Notes: generated from the sequence alone by a model not told the origin. A stretch of 64,000 bases of DNA from Streptococcus equinus (GCF_900101445.1 NZ_FNKE01000001.1:992001-1056000); one strand, 5' to 3'; positions 27,566 through 37,803 are shown, counted from the stretch's first letter. Numbers and translations: made by a program.

Positions 27566-29335
27566 ATGTATTATTCAAACGGAAATTATGAAGCATTTGC
27601 TCGTCCTAAAAAACCTGAAAACGTCGATGACAAATCAGCCTATATCGTCGGAAGTGGCTTAGCAGCTCTTTCAACTGCTGTCTTTCTTGTCCGTGATGCC
27701 CAAATGCCTGGTGACCACATTCATATTCTAGAAGAATTGAGTCTTCCTGGTGGCAGCATGGATGGTATCAAGAATGACCGCTTAGGCTATATTATTCGTG
27801 GTGGTCGTGAAATGGAACCTCACTTTGAAGTGCTTTGGGACTTATTCCGCTCCATTCCATCCCTCGAAAATCCAGACCATTCAATCTTGGATGAATTCTA
27901 CTGGCTCAACAAAGAAGACCCTTGTTATGCCAAGACACGTATCATTTGCAATCGAGGAAAAGCTCTGCCCAACGATGGTCACCTAACCCTTTCTGAAAAA
28001 GCCATCAAAGAAATCATTGATTTGATTTTAATGCCTGAAAGCAAACTAGAAAATGTTCAAATCGACCAAGTTTTTGATGACGAATTTTTCAATTCTAATT
28101 TCTGGCTCTACTGGTGTACAATGTTTGCCTTTGAACCTTGGTCAAGTGCCATGGAAATGCGCCGCTATCTCATGCGCTTTATTCAACACGTTGGTTGCCT
28201 CAAAAATCTTTCTTCCCTTCGCTTCACAAAATACAACCAATACGAATCTTTGATTTTACCAATCGTCCATTACTTATCTGAACATGGTGTTGATTTTAGT
28301 TATGATACTACCGTGACAAATATTTTAGTTAACCGCAAAGGCAATAAAAAAGTGGCAAGCAAGCTTGAATTTACAAAAGCAGGTCAAGCAAAAGAACTCT
28401 TTTTAAGTGAAAATGATTTGGTCTTTGTCACAAATGGTTCAATCACCGAAAGCACAACTTATGGTGACAACGACCACCCAGCCCCAGTTAAACACGAATT
28501 AGGGGCTAGCTGGGAACTCTGGCAAAAATTGGCTGCCCAAGATGAAAGCTTTGGTCACCCAGAAAAATTCTGCCAAAACATTCCAGATGCTAACTGGACT
28601 ATCTCAGCTACCATCACATTCAAGGACAAACGCATCGCACCTTATATCGAAGCTGTTAACCACAAAGACCCATACAGTGGCTCAATCGTAACCAGCGGTC
28701 CAACAAGCATTAAAGATTCTAACTGGCTCCTTGGTTATTCTATCAGCCGTCAACCGCATTTCAAAGTTCAAAAAGATAATGAACTGGTCGTTTGGCTTTA
28801 CCCTCTTTACACAGACCGTAAGGGAAATTATATTGCAAAACGCCCTGATGAATGTACTGGTAAAGAACTTTGCCAAGAATGGCTCTACCACATGGGAGTC
28901 CCTGAAACTGAAATTGCAGAAATTGCTGATACTGCTTCAACTATTCCTTGCCACATGCCTTACATCACTACTTACTTCATGCCACGTGGCTTGAATGACC
29001 GCCCATTGGTAGTGCCAAAAGACAGTCAAAACTTAGCCTTTATTGGTAACTATGCTGAAACACCACGTGACACTGTCTTTACCACAGAATATTCTGTCAG
29101 AACAGCTATGGAAGCCGTCTACACACTACTTGATGTTGACCGCGGTGTTCCTGAAGTCTTCGCGTCAGCCTTTGATGTTCGCATGCTACTCAATGCCCTT
29201 TACTATCTAAATGACCAAAAATCACTAACAGAGATTGATATTCCTTGGGCAGAAAAAGCCGTCCTCAAAGAAGCTCTTAAGAAAGTGCACGGCACTTATA
29301 TCGAAGAATTACTCAAAGAATACCACTTGTTATAA
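27566..29335 (+). CDS. ohyA: Oleate hydratase (FAD-dependent)
   Basis: A 589-residue oleate hydratase that adds water to the cis-9 double bond of oleic and linoleic acids to give 10-hydroxy acids, a fatty-acid detoxification known in gut lactic bacteria and streptococci (also annotated as 67-kDa myosin-cross-reactive antigen). The nucleotide-binding motif [15 protein letters not shown] (about 27-41) differs in the usual GxGxxG form as typical for the family; GGSMDG, GGREMEP and the C-terminal [21 protein letters not shown] are clear. The ATG at 27566 follows AAGGAG; a GTG-started extension covers that ribosome site. Probably associated with the membrane. Confidence 0.95.
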   Translation: MYYSNGNYEAFARPKKPENVDDKSAYIVGSGLAALSTAVFLVRDAQMPGDHIHILEELSLPGGSMDGIKNDRLGYIIRGGREMEPHFEVLWDLFRSIPSLENPDHSILDEFYWLNKEDPCYAKTRIICNRGKALPNDGHLTLSEKAIKEIIDLILMPESKLENVQIDQVFDDEFFNSNFWLYWCTMFAFEPWSSAMEMRRYLMRFIQHVGCLKNLSSLRFTKYNQYESLILPIVHYLSEHGVDFSYDTTVTNILVNRKGNKKVASKLEFTKAGQAKELFLSENDLVFVTNGSITESTTYGDNDHPAPVKHELGASWELWQKLAAQDESFGHPEKFCQNIPDANWTISATITFKDKRIAPYIEAVNHKDPYSGSIVTSGPTSIKDSNWLLGYSISRQPHFKVQKDNELVVWLYPLYTDRKGNYIAKRPDECTGKELCQEWLYHMGVPETEIAEIADTASTIPCHMPYITTYFMPRGLNDRPLVVPKDSQNLAFIGNYAETPRDTVFTTEYSVRTAMEAVYTLLDVDRGVPEVFASAFDVRMLLNALYYLNDQKSLTEIDIPWAEKAVLKEALKKVHGTYIEELLKEYHLL

Positions 29336-29363
29336 TCATTCATAACAAAGTTTTTATCACTAA

Positions 29364-29394
29364 ATAGCCCCTCGATTGAGGAGCTATTTTTTTT
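29364..29394. terminator. Terminator between convergent oleate hydratase and pectate lyase genes
   Basis: ATAGCCCCTC pairs with GAGGAGCTAT (one mismatch, four-base loop), followed by eight T on the plus strand; placed between two convergent genes. Confidence 0.85.
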
Positions 29395-29418
29395 AGATTT
29401 TCACAATACTATGCTAGA

Positions 29419-31320
29419 TTAATAAATATTAAAGCCGACTTTGCCAGGAATTTTATTGGCTTGGCAACTAGCAATAATTGAGTTTTTAGTATTTTCAACT
29501 GACTTGCGAATGGCTGATTGACTGCCAGATGATGGTGTTGTGACAGAACGTCCATTTGGTAATTTATCACCACTCTTACCAGCAAAGCCTTGAACTGCAG
29601 ACCAGCCTTTAATGGTTAATGGTTGAATGTAATAGTTGTAGCCATTATCAAATGCCACACAGTGGTCTAAATAAGCTGTAACGGAACTATTATTGTTATC
29701 AAAACCTTTTTTAGCTTCATCAAAAGCAAGACAATATGACAATTTACGTGTCACACTTGATTTTGAATTGACAGAACCAAGTTTAAAGCCATTTGGATTA
29801 CCGTCAAATGAATTGCCAGTCCAAGCTGAAAGACTAATCGTACCAGCGTCAGTCTTGATGAAGTTTCCAGTTGGCAAAGCAAATTTCCCTTTTACATAAT
29901 TTGAAGCAAATGAGCCATCTTTTGCCTTGATGAGTTGAACCAGATGAAGATTTTCATCTAAAGCTTTTTTGTGGTCAAAATCATATTTTCCGGTAAAGAC
30001 ATCGGGGTTACCGTTATTCCAAACTGCACAATTCGTGTAAGTGATATCTGGTGTCACATCACCTGCTTTATCAAAGGAATCCCAACCATCGTCAGAATTA
30101 TCCCAAGCATAACAGTAAGTAAAGGTATTGCCGCTACCTGCACCGAGTTTTGGCGCAAAGCCGTCAGCATTTCCCCCGCGAGTGTAGACATCACAGTTAC
30201 GGTAGCTGTAAACCGCTTCGATCGTATTACGATAAGCGCCAGCTGTCACTTGCAAACCAGCATCATTGTTATATCTGACAATACAATTTGAAACCTTGTT
30301 ATTACCAGCAGTTTTTCCTTTGATTTGGATACCGTTATCTGGTGCATGCTCGATAATCAGATTTTGAAGAGTGTAGTTTGAACCAGAAATTCTGACACCG
30401 ACTGCTGCATCTGATGAGGCTTTGCCGATGTATTTTGCCATAAAGTTTGAAAAATCAAGCTCTGGGTAAGAGCCATCCGCATTTTGCACACCGATGATTT
30501 GAACATTAGCATTTGCTTTAGACAAAGCAATTTGCCCGTCACAAGCAATCTTGTTCCCCTTCACATAAACCTTTCCGCCACCGGCTTTTTCAGCTTTGGA
30601 AATAGCAGAGCGAAGATCGTTATAAGTTGATACTGTCGCACCATTTGAAGCTGCTAATGAAGAGGAGATTAAGCTTTCATCAGCACTTTCTGTTTGGGAC
30701 AAATCAACATCACTTGTCTCGCTTGAACTGCTAGCAGCCTCACTTGATTGACTTTCTGAAACGGCATCATCAGAAGACGTTGCTTCTACCTGAATACTAA
30801 ACAAGTCAAGGTCAGCGTCTTTAGCGTATAAATAAAGCTCACCAGCTTCACCTGAATAAGTGTAAGTTTCTTCACTGGCTTGTGCACCTGCAGTCAGATT
30901 GGTTAGGTCTTGACCTTGGCTATCAGCTAAAACAAGATGACTCTCATCAGTCTGTGAAGCACTTTTTAAAACGACTTTAATCACATCGTTATCAGATACT
31001 GAAAATTTCAATGAAGCCTTATCCTGACTGCCTGTAGCATTTAACTGCAAGGCAGATGAATAATTACTTTCTGAAACTTTAGCTTCTTCTGCTTTGATGG
31101 ACAATGGTGACTCTTCATTTGCCAAGAAGGTCAAACCATCAATCGTTTTTTCAGAACTTAACTGACCCAAATCTTTAAATGACGAATCACTAAAATTCCA
31201 AGCTACCGAAGAATCAGCTTTGACAATCACTGGACCAGGTCCTAAATTAGACAAAAGCGATGCTAAAGCTATTAAAAGACCAAAGCCAAGCGACAAAAAA
31301 TGTTGCTTAAAGTTTCGCAT
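29419..31320 (-). CDS. Secreted pectate lyase, family PL9
   Basis: A 633-residue exported enzyme that cleaves polygalacturonate by beta-elimination. Signal peptide about 1-36 (SLGFGLLIALASLLSNLG, then VKADSS). A beta-sandwich-like module (about 38-172, WNFSDSSFKDLGQL to FSIQVEAT) probably binds carbohydrate. A Ser/Glu-rich linker (about 173-222) leads to the PL9 parallel beta-helix (about 225-633) with DNGIQIKGKTAGNNKVSNC and the signature NADGFAPKLGAGSGNTF, DNSDDGWDSFD, which includes the expected catalytic lysine and calcium aspartates. No LPxTG is present. A cre-like site lies between promoter and start. The next gene upstream is a second lyase sharing the N-terminal layout. Confidence 0.92.
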   Translation of the reverse strand: MRNFKQHFLSLGFGLLIALASLLSNLGPGPVIVKADSSVAWNFSDSSFKDLGQLSSEKTIDGLTFLANEESPLSIKAEEAKVSESNYSSALQLNATGSQDKASLKFSVSDNDVIKVVLKSASQTDESHLVLADSQGQDLTNLTAGAQASEETYTYSGEAGELYLYAKDADLDLFSIQVEATSSDDAVSESQSSEAASSSSETSDVDLSQTESADESLISSSLAASNGATVSTYNDLRSAISKAEKAGGGKVYVKGNKIACDGQIALSKANANVQIIGVQNADGSYPELDFSNFMAKYIGKASSDAAVGVRISGSNYTLQNLIIEHAPDNGIQIKGKTAGNNKVSNCIVRYNNDAGLQVTAGAYRNTIEAVYSYRNCDVYTRGGNADGFAPKLGAGSGNTFTYCYAWDNSDDGWDSFDKAGDVTPDITYTNCAVWNNGNPDVFTGKYDFDHKKALDENLHLVQLIKAKDGSFASNYVKGKFALPTGNFIKTDAGTISLSAWTGNSFDGNPNGFKLGSVNSKSSVTRKLSYCLAFDEAKKGFDNNNSSVTAYLDHCVAFDNGYNYYIQPLTIKGWSAVQGFAGKSGDKLPNGRSVTTPSSGSQSAIRKSVENTKNSIIASCQANKIPGKVGFNIY

Positions 31321-31340
31321 ATTTTAACTCCCCCTTTTTT

Positions 31341-31365
31341 TGCGAACGCTTTCTTAATTGTAACA
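31341..31365 (-). promoter_or_regulatory. Promoter and cre-like site of the PL9 lyase gene
   Basis: On the minus strand an extended -10 TGTTACAAT (31365-31357) is followed two bases later by AGAAAGCGTTCGCA (31354-31341), 12 of 14 cre positions. A CcpA roadblock or start-site repression is the likely result. The ribosome site GGGGGAG follows. Confidence 0.6.
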
Positions 31366-31387
31366 TTTCATTTTGGCATTCTTAGAT

Positions 31388-31436
31388 TTTTGCAAATCTG
31401 GAAAAATCATTCGTTTAAAAAGACACAAAAAGAAGC
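31388..31436. repeat. Copy 1 of a 49-bp direct repeat upstream of the pectate lyase genes
   Basis: Begins TTTTGCAAATCTGGAAAAAT and ends at AAAAAGAAGC. It differs from the copy at 34074-34122 at two of 49 positions and overlaps the distal arm of the terminator behind the PL1 lyase. Confidence 0.85.
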
Positions 31437-31462
31437 TCTTGCGAGCTCCTTCTCTTTGTACT
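31421..31462 (-). terminator. Terminator of the PL1 lyase gene
   Basis: On the minus strand an imperfect stem around GAGCTC and GAGCTTCTTTTT, with flanking AAGAGAAG, ends in a T-run. It lies 11 bases or less behind the lyase stop codon. Confidence 0.6.
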
Positions 31463-31472
31463 TTTATATTTG

Positions 31473-34007
31473 TTAATTAATTGGATATACTAAAGAGCTG
31501 TTATGAACACCAGCATATTTAACTACCCAATTTTTAGCATCCTGAGGTGAACGTGTCGCATAACCATAGTTACCACTAGGTCTCCAACTTGTTCCACCAG
31601 CAATTTTGGCAGTCGAAATATCCCATGATAAAATACTTCCACTATCTGTAAATCTACCAATGTTATTCATCGCATTGACTACACAACCTTTATGACTACC
31701 AGCTTCAAAAACATTTTTTTCAGAATAAATATTGCATTCAGTATACGGTGTATATCCTAAATCAAAATCTGACACATAGTTATTATAACAATGGAAATAG
31801 CCATATCTCATCAAACCAGGAGCTCTTGTCAAAGTTTGTCTAAAGTAACTATTACTAATGGTCATGCATGGATAACCTTGATAGGTGTTTTTTCCATCTT
31901 CTTGAGGATAGCCTAAAATCAAGCCATATTTATGCCCACCAAAGAAGCATCCATTAACAGAAACAAAGTTAGCTTTTAACCCTACATACAAAAATTTATC
32001 TGTATCATTATGATGAATATTAGCATCTCTATTCATATCATGTCCAGGCCATGAACAATGATCAAGCCAAAAATTATTACCATCTGAAATATACATTTGA
32101 ATATCATCATTATTATTAATAGATACTGAATGTGTAAAAGTAATATTTTTATAGATATTATTTCCAGAGGCCTGAATATTTCTAAAATGAATATTGTTCA
32201 AAGTATTTGCTTGATAAGAACCAACAAAGGTTTTATTTGAACCAACATTTACTTTAGTTAATGCATTTTGTGAGAGATTAGCACCAATAACAATGGTATA
32301 AGGTGTTGAACCCGCCGCATAATTCTGTAGTTCCTTCAAAGATTTAACCGTTACAACTTTACCAAATACTCCACCTGTGACACAAGCTTTTTCACGATTT
32401 GACATATCTTTAGAGTAACCAGCAAACCCTTCAACTCCATAAGAATTAACACGTAAATTTTGAGCGGCTGAACCGTTATACTGTTCTAGTCTATAGCTAT
32501 TATTGGATAACGTTAATGCTAAATTGGTATTACTATTATTGACAATCTTGTAATTTAGAGCTGTTCCATAAGCATCTTTTTTAGTAGCAATAATTTGCCA
32601 GTACTGTGATTTATCTCCACTAGATACTGCTGCTCCAGCAACACCAGCACCTGCGCTTGCTTTACTAGAATATGGTGTCAAACAAAAACCAGTATCACTA
32701 TTAACAATGCGATAAACACCGTTATTAACGTAAGACAAAATCCATCTATTTGATGCACCGCTTGACTTAACTGAGGTTAAGGCTGCACCACTTTTGCCAG
32801 TGTCATTAAGATAATTTCCATCTTGGGTATTAACAAACTGTAATTGTTGCTCTGGGTAGACATTACCTAGTGGTGAATGTTTACCAGCTGATTGAGAATT
32901 ATGACTATTAGTATCTTCATTGATTGCTTCAAAACGGAATTGTTGACAGGCTAGACCGTTATAAGTCCAGGTATCAATATTTCCTTTGTCAGCTGTCGAC
33001 CAATCATATACATCAAGTGCTTGCTTGTTGCCTGAACATTTTGTTTGAAGGCAGAAAACACCTGATTGATCAGTTTTAACTGGTAAGAATTTTTGAGGAT
33101 CAAGACCGTTAGCATCATAAATTTGAATGTTAGTACCATCTGAAGCACCACCATTTGCTACATCAAGCATACGTCCTGATGACATACCTGTTTTTAAAGT
33201 AATGTATCCATTGCCAACATTTTTGACATACCATTTTTGGCATGGATAACCATTACCAGAAAATTGTTGAACATTTGCACCATTAGCATCTTTACCATCA
33301 GCTACTTCAAGATATTTTTGACTATTAATATTTTTAATATAGTACCAACCGTCAGCAATTTGACCAGTTGCTACTTTACTTTCTTCAAGCCATGAGCTGT
33401 CTTCCTGATTGCCAAGCAAATCGCTAGTATTAAGTGTCATTGACTCTTCTGTCGTACTTTCATCAGTTGCCTCAAGTTCAATCTTGAAAACGTCAATGTC
33501 GCTATCCTTTGAATAAAGATAAAGATTATCAGCTCCACCAGAATACGCATAAGACTCTGTACTAGCGGCATTTCCTGCAGCAAGACTTGTTAATTCTTGA
33601 CCTTGACTATCTGCAATAGTCAGATTTGCCTGCTCCACATCTGACGCATTTTTCAAAGTCACTTTAATCGTACAATCCCCAGAAACTGTAACTTGTGCAG
33701 ACTGAATTTCTTTACTTCCTTGAGCAGGTAAGCTTAAGGCATATGAATAATCACTCCTATCAACTGTCACTACCTCTGGTTTAATTTCTAAAGGCTTCTC
33801 TTTGGTAGCCAGCAGAGTTAAACCATCAATCGTTACTGTATCGGTAATCGTTCCCAAATCCTTAAATCTTGCCTCTTCAAAATTCCATGAAGATGTCGAC
33901 GTCGTATCGGCGTTAATAATTACAGGACCCAGACCAGAAAATAGAGTCGCAATCACTAGTACTAGGCCTGACAGCACAGACGACAAGCGTCTTTTAAGTT
34001 TTCGCAT
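31473..34007 (-). CDS. Secreted multidomain pectate lyase, family PL1, with ricin-type domains
   Basis: An 844-residue exported lyase. Signal peptide about 1-33; a beta-sandwich-like module (about 40-175) related to that of the neighbouring PL9 enzyme; a ricin-type beta-trefoil (about 215-360, with QKYLEVADG, RMLDVANGG, QALDVYDW); a second trefoil-like region (about 385-535); and a C-terminal PL1 beta-helix (about 545-844). The lyase core has NNDDIQMYISDGNNFWLDHC, then TRAPGLMRYGYFHCYNNYV with the Arg-x-Pro-x-x-Arg pattern of PL1. Trefoils probably bind plant cell-wall sugars. A promoter with cre-like site lies just upstream, and its own terminator downstream, so it is transcribed alone. Confidence 0.92.
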   Translation of the reverse strand: MRKLKRRLSSVLSGLVLVIATLFSGLGPVIINADTTSTSSWNFEEARFKDLGTITDTVTIDGLTLLATKEKPLEIKPEVVTVDRSDYSYALSLPAQGSKEIQSAQVTVSGDCTIKVTLKNASDVEQANLTIADSQGQELTSLAAGNAASTESYAYSGGADNLYLYSKDSDIDVFKIELEATDESTTEESMTLNTSDLLGNQEDSSWLEESKVATGQIADGWYYIKNINSQKYLEVADGKDANGANVQQFSGNGYPCQKWYVKNVGNGYITLKTGMSSGRMLDVANGGASDGTNIQIYDANGLDPQKFLPVKTDQSGVFCLQTKCSGNKQALDVYDWSTADKGNIDTWTYNGLACQQFRFEAINEDTNSHNSQSAGKHSPLGNVYPEQQLQFVNTQDGNYLNDTGKSGAALTSVKSSGASNRWILSYVNNGVYRIVNSDTGFCLTPYSSKASAGAGVAGAAVSSGDKSQYWQIIATKKDAYGTALNYKIVNNSNTNLALTLSNNSYRLEQYNGSAAQNLRVNSYGVEGFAGYSKDMSNREKACVTGGVFGKVVTVKSLKELQNYAAGSTPYTIVIGANLSQNALTKVNVGSNKTFVGSYQANTLNNIHFRNIQASGNNIYKNITFTHSVSINNNDDIQMYISDGNNFWLDHCSWPGHDMNRDANIHHNDTDKFLYVGLKANFVSVNGCFFGGHKYGLILGYPQEDGKNTYQGYPCMTISNSYFRQTLTRAPGLMRYGYFHCYNNYVSDFDLGYTPYTECNIYSEKNVFEAGSHKGCVVNAMNNIGRFTDSGSILSWDISTAKIAGGTSWRPSGNYGYATRSPQDAKNWVVKYAGVHNSSLVYPIN

Positions 34008-34025
34008 TCTGTAACTCCCCCTTTT

Positions 34026-34050
34026 TGCGAGCGCTTACTTTAATTTTAAC
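34026..34050 (-). promoter_or_regulatory. Promoter and cre-like site of the PL1 lyase gene
   Basis: Extended -10 TGTTAAAAT is followed two bases on by AGTAAGCGCTCGCA (34039-34026), 12 of 14 cre positions; the same arrangement as at the PL9 gene. GGGGGAG is the ribosome site. Confidence 0.6.
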
Positions 34051-34073
34051 ACTTACAAGGTAAATGCATCAAC

Positions 34074-34122
34074 TTTTGCAAATCTGGAAAAATCACTCGT
34101 TTAAAAGGACACAAAAAGAAGC
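34074..34122. repeat. Copy 2 of the 49-bp direct repeat
   Basis: Near-identical to 31388-31436 (two mismatches). It runs from about 25 bases upstream of the PL1 promoter into the distal arm of the thrS terminator. Confidence 0.85.
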
Positions 34123-34142
34123 CCCGCAGGACTTCTTTTTTA
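34112..34142 (-). terminator. Terminator of thrS
   Basis: AAAAAGAAG (34113-34121) and CTTCTTTTT (34132-34140) pair around a GC-rich inner part, with a T-run on the minus strand, 28 bases after the thrS stop. Confidence 0.75.
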
Positions 34143-34169
34143 CCGAATTTATTATGCAAATATAAGGAA

Positions 34170-36116
34170 TTATTCAGCGTCTGGACGTGATTTACGATCG
34201 ATGTCAGCAAGGATATTTTCTACAAACTCATCGATTGATTCAGTGTGAGTTTGTTTGCTTCCGTAACGACGAACGTTAACAGTCTTATCAGCCATTTCTT
34301 TATCACCAACGATTAATTGGTAAGGAATTTTCTTAGTTTGGCTTTGACGAATCTTAAGTTGCATTTTTTCGTTACGTTCATCGACATCAACACGAACACC
34401 TTTGTCGCGAAGAACTTTAGCAACTTCCCAAGCGTAGTCAACGTGAGCTTCGTTAGAAACTGGGATAACAGTTACTTGGTGAGGAGCAAGCCATGTTGGG
34501 AATGCACCTTTGTAGTTTTCAATCAAGATAGCTGTGAAGCGTTCCATTGTTGAGATAACACCACGGTGAATCATAACTGGACGGTGTTCTTCACCATCAG
34601 CACCGATGTATGTCAAACCAAAGCGTTCTGGAAGAAGGAAGTCAAGTTGGATTGTTGACAATGTTTCTTCGTTACCAAGAGCAGTTTTCACTTGGATATC
34701 AAGTTTTGGACCGTAGAAGGCAGCTTCACCTTCAGCTTCGAAGTATTCAACGCCCATTTCATCCAAGGCAGCTTTCAACATTGATTGTGCATTTTCCCAC
34801 ATTTCATCGTCATCATAGTATTTGTGAGTATCTTTAGGGTCACGAAGTGAAAGACGGAAACGGTATTCAGTCAAGTTGAAATCTTCGTAAACGTCGATAA
34901 TCAATTGAAGAGCTTTTTGGAATTCTTCTTGGATTTGTTCAGGAGTTACGAACAAGTGACCATCGTTAAGTGACATTTCACGAACACGTTGAAGACCTGA
35001 CAAAGCACCAGATTTTTCGTAACGGTGCATCATACCGATTTCAGCGATACGGATTGGCAATTCACGGTATGAGTGTACGTGGTGTTTGTAAACTTGGATG
35101 TGGTGTGGGCAGTTCATTGGACGAAGAACGAATTCTTCACCGTCACCCATATCCATTGTTGGGAACATATCTTCACGGTAGTGATCCCAGTGACCTGAAG
35201 TTTTGTAAAGGTCAACTGAAGCCAAAGGTGGAGTGTAAACGTGAAGGTATCCTGATTCTACTTCTTTATCAACGATGTAACGTTCCAAAGTACGACGGAT
35301 TGTAGCACCATCTGGCAACCAGAATGGAAGACCTTGACCAACTTCTTGAGAAATCATGAACAAATCAAGTTCTTTACCAAGTTTACGGTGGTCACGTTCT
35401 TTAGCTTCTTGACGTTGTTTAAGGTAAGCTTTAAGGTCTTTTTTGTCAAACCAAGCAGTACCGTAAACACGTTGCATCATGGCGTTATCGCTATTTCCGC
35501 GCCAGTAAGCACCAGCAACGTTCAATAGGTGGAAGACTTGGATACGACCAGTTGAAGGAACGTGTGGGCCACGGCAAAGGTCTGTAAATTCACCTTGTGT
35601 GTAAACAGTAAGACCACCTTCGTCTTCACCGTGTTCTTCGATCAATTCAAGTTTGTAAGGATCGTTTTTGAACAATTCACGCGCTTCATCGATAGAGATT
35701 TCTTTACGAACGCATGGAAGGTTTTCTTTAACGATTTTTTTCATTTCTTCTTCGATACGAGGAAGGTCTTCATCAGTGATTTGACCTGATTTGTTATCAG
35801 TATCGTAGTAGAAACCATTTTCGATTGCAGGACCTACACCAAGGCAAAGGTCTGGGAAAAGACGTTTTGCAGCTTGAGCAAATAGGTGAGCTGCTGAGTG
35901 ACGCAAGATACCAAGAGCATCTTCATGATCAGGTGTTACGACTTCGATGCTACCATCTTCAGTGATTGCACGAGTAGTATCAATCAATTCTCCGTTAAAT
36001 TTACCAGCCAAAGCTTTTTTAGCTAGTGAATTACTAATACTTTGAGCAATTTCAAAAGTTGTTACTCCAGATTCGAATTCGCGCACAGCGCCATCTGGGA
36101 AAGTAATTTTAACCAT
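34170..36116 (-). CDS. thrS: Threonyl-tRNA synthetase
   Basis: A 648-residue class II synthetase charging tRNA-Thr. Order: TGS domain (about 1-63), editing domain ([10 protein letters not shown] and later [10 protein letters not shown]), catalytic core ([47 protein letters not shown]) and anticodon-binding domain. The zinc ligands lie in MNCPHH and later histidines. The ATG at 36116 follows AAAGGAG; a longer open frame to 36263 runs through the T-box terminator and is not coding. Expression is controlled by a threonine T-box leader. Confidence 0.97.
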   Translation of the reverse strand: MVKITFPDGAVREFESGVTTFEIAQSISNSLAKKALAGKFNGELIDTTRAITEDGSIEVVTPDHEDALGILRHSAAHLFAQAAKRLFPDLCLGVGPAIENGFYYDTDNKSGQITDEDLPRIEEEMKKIVKENLPCVRKEISIDEARELFKNDPYKLELIEEHGEDEGGLTVYTQGEFTDLCRGPHVPSTGRIQVFHLLNVAGAYWRGNSDNAMMQRVYGTAWFDKKDLKAYLKQRQEAKERDHRKLGKELDLFMISQEVGQGLPFWLPDGATIRRTLERYIVDKEVESGYLHVYTPPLASVDLYKTSGHWDHYREDMFPTMDMGDGEEFVLRPMNCPHHIQVYKHHVHSYRELPIRIAEIGMMHRYEKSGALSGLQRVREMSLNDGHLFVTPEQIQEEFQKALQLIIDVYEDFNLTEYRFRLSLRDPKDTHKYYDDDEMWENAQSMLKAALDEMGVEYFEAEGEAAFYGPKLDIQVKTALGNEETLSTIQLDFLLPERFGLTYIGADGEEHRPVMIHRGVISTMERFTAILIENYKGAFPTWLAPHQVTVIPVSNEAHVDYAWEVAKVLRDKGVRVDVDERNEKMQLKIRQSQTKKIPYQLIVGDKEMADKTVNVRRYGSKQTHTESIDEFVENILADIDRKSRPDAE

Positions 36117-36209
36117 ACTATTCTCCTTTAAAAGATTTACATTGTTGAGAATTCCTTTTTGGGAACCGGGCAAAAGGAACTTGATGAGTTTACAAAAATT
36201 TTTCCCCGA

Positions 36210-36430
36210 GATAAAAGAAAAGCGACGTCCAAAAAGGACGTCGCAACGTGGTTCCACCTTCATTTATCTACGACAAAAAAGAGTCGTAAACCTCAAATCG
36301 GCTATATCGTAGCCACCGTTTTATGTTTGCATAAAAAGCAAAGGAAGTAGTATTGAATCAGCCAACCCTGCGCCCTTCTCACCAACCGGCACTCGCTCTA
36401 AAGGTTGAACCCTGTTCAACTTGTCTTCGA
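36210..36430 (-). ncRNA. T-box leader of thrS
   Basis: On the minus strand the leader runs from about 36430. It contains a stem I region with GAGCGAGTGCCGGTTGGTG, the T-box motif AAGGTGGAACCACG (about 36247-36260) that pairs with the tRNA acceptor end, and a terminator with a 9-bp stem GCGACGTCC/GGACGTCGC (36222-36244) followed by TTTTCTTTT. A possible specifier triplet is ACT in CAATACTACTTCC (near 36350), which fits threonine but is not certain. Uncharged tRNA-Thr should favour the antiterminator. Confidence 0.9.
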
Positions 36431-36435
36431 TAGAT

Positions 36436-36463
36436 ATTATAACACGAATTTTTTATTTTTCAA
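36436..36463 (-). promoter_or_regulatory. Promoter of thrS
   Basis: TTGAAA (36463-36458), a 16-base spacer and TATAAT (36441-36436) with an upstream TG (extended -10). Confidence 0.7.
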
Positions 36464-36467
36464 GAAC

Positions 36468-37802
36468 TTAGTCAAGGAAATCTCGAATTGAATTAATCAA
36501 GCGTTTTGGAGCCTTGAAAACTTTCGCTGAGGTCTTAACCGTAGCTTTGGCTGCTTCTGCTGGCAATTTAATAGCAGAATGTGCTAACTTCACAGACGTT
36601 TTTTCTTTTTGACCACGAACCGTTAAAGAGAATTTTTCTTTTTTCTTGTTCTTAGCTGAAATCAAGACATCAAGATAAAAAGCATAGACCGATTTTCCAA
36701 AATGTTCTGCAGAGATAGCATACATTTTTGCTTGATAAGCTTTGTCATCCATGGCAGGTGTGTTTTCAATCGCATCTAAAATAGCATTCGCCAAATCCTC
36801 TTCTTGGTAGAACAATGTTCCAAACATCTTTTGATCAATGATGTCATCCAAATAAGGATTTCCATGTGCAATGACTGGTGTTCCACTAGCAAGACTTTCA
36901 GTATAAGTCAAACCTTGAGTTTCACTGGTTGACGCTGAAATGAAGAAATCAGCAGCTTTATAGTAAATAGCTGTTTCATCATGGGCAACCATTCCCGTGA
37001 AAATCACACTATCTTCGATACCAAGCTCTTCAACCATTTTTTTCAAATCTGATAAATATGGTCCATCACCAACAATAACCAATTTAACGGCTTGATTTTG
37101 TGCTAAAACGTCTGGAAATTGTTGGACGATGGCTTGAATATTTTTTTCATAAGAGATACGAGACAGACTAAGTAGCATAGTCTCATCTTCAGCAATTCCA
37201 AGTTTTTCACGAAGAGCTAGGGCATCTTCTCTCGTAATATCCTTACGTTCGTACTCTTCCACACGAATACCTGTCGGAATGACACGTTTTGGAATCTTGA
37301 TATCATAACCATCAAGCAAATTTAGCACAATACGAGATGGACAAATCACGCCGTCCAAGTCATTCATGTAGCCACGCATGACATACTTGACCATACCTGG
37401 TTTGATGATTTTCCCTTTAGCAATATAGCCAACATAATCTTCGTATTGTGTATGATAAGTGTGAACAACTGGAATACGAAGAGCTGCAGCAATCATTTTT
37501 CCAAGCATCCCAACGCTAAATTCCGTTTGGGTATGAATAATATCTAATTTATATTGTTTGGCAATTTTATAAGACGAAATCAATCCACGATAAACAATGC
37601 GGCGATCTGTAAACGAAATAAAAGGCACACTAGGAAGTCGGATAATCGTTGGATCTTCGTAGCGTTTAACCGCTTTATCTGTGGTTGTAAAAATATAGAC
37701 CTCGTGTCCTTCTTTTTCCAATTCTTCCTTGAGGGTACAAATACTTGTTGCTACCCCAGAAACTTGAGGAAAATAAGTGTCCGTAAAAAGACCAATTCTC
37801 AT
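36468..37802 (-). CDS. GT4 glycosyltransferase for diacylglycerol glycolipid (IagA/Spr0982-like)
   Basis: A 444-residue GT-B enzyme with the diglucosyl/glucosyl-diacylglycerol synthase pattern: MRIGLFTDTYFPQVSGVATS at the start, HTYHTQYEDYVGY, and the C-terminal nucleotide-sugar site with E-x7-E in SETQGLTYTESLASGTPVIA. A basic amphipathic tail (about 385-444, Lys/Ala-rich) probably holds it at the membrane. In pneumococcus and group B streptococci this gene makes glucosyl-diacylglycerol, the first sugar of the lipoteichoic acid anchor. It starts one base after the cpoA-like gene ends, so both steps are co-expressed. Confidence 0.88.
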   Translation of the reverse strand: MRIGLFTDTYFPQVSGVATSICTLKEELEKEGHEVYIFTTTDKAVKRYEDPTIIRLPSVPFISFTDRRIVYRGLISSYKIAKQYKLDIIHTQTEFSVGMLGKMIAAALRIPVVHTYHTQYEDYVGYIAKGKIIKPGMVKYVMRGYMNDLDGVICPSRIVLNLLDGYDIKIPKRVIPTGIRVEEYERKDITREDALALREKLGIAEDETMLLSLSRISYEKNIQAIVQQFPDVLAQNQAVKLVIVGDGPYLSDLKKMVEELGIEDSVIFTGMVAHDETAIYYKAADFFISASTSETQGLTYTESLASGTPVIAHGNPYLDDIIDQKMFGTLFYQEEDLANAILDAIENTPAMDDKAYQAKMYAISAEHFGKSVYAFYLDVLISAKNKKKEKFSLTVRGQKEKTSVKLAHSAIKLPAEAAKATVKTSAKVFKAPKRLINSIRDFLD

Positions 37803-37803
37803 T

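Noticed and set aside
34170..36263. Extended 697-codon version of thrS
   Set aside because: The extra 49 codons translate the T-box terminator region; the ATG with AAAGGAG at 36116 is the normal ThrRS start.
36159..36350. 63-codon plus-strand frame upstream of thrS
   Set aside because: It runs opposite the T-box leader and its terminator; the RNA structure explains the sequence.
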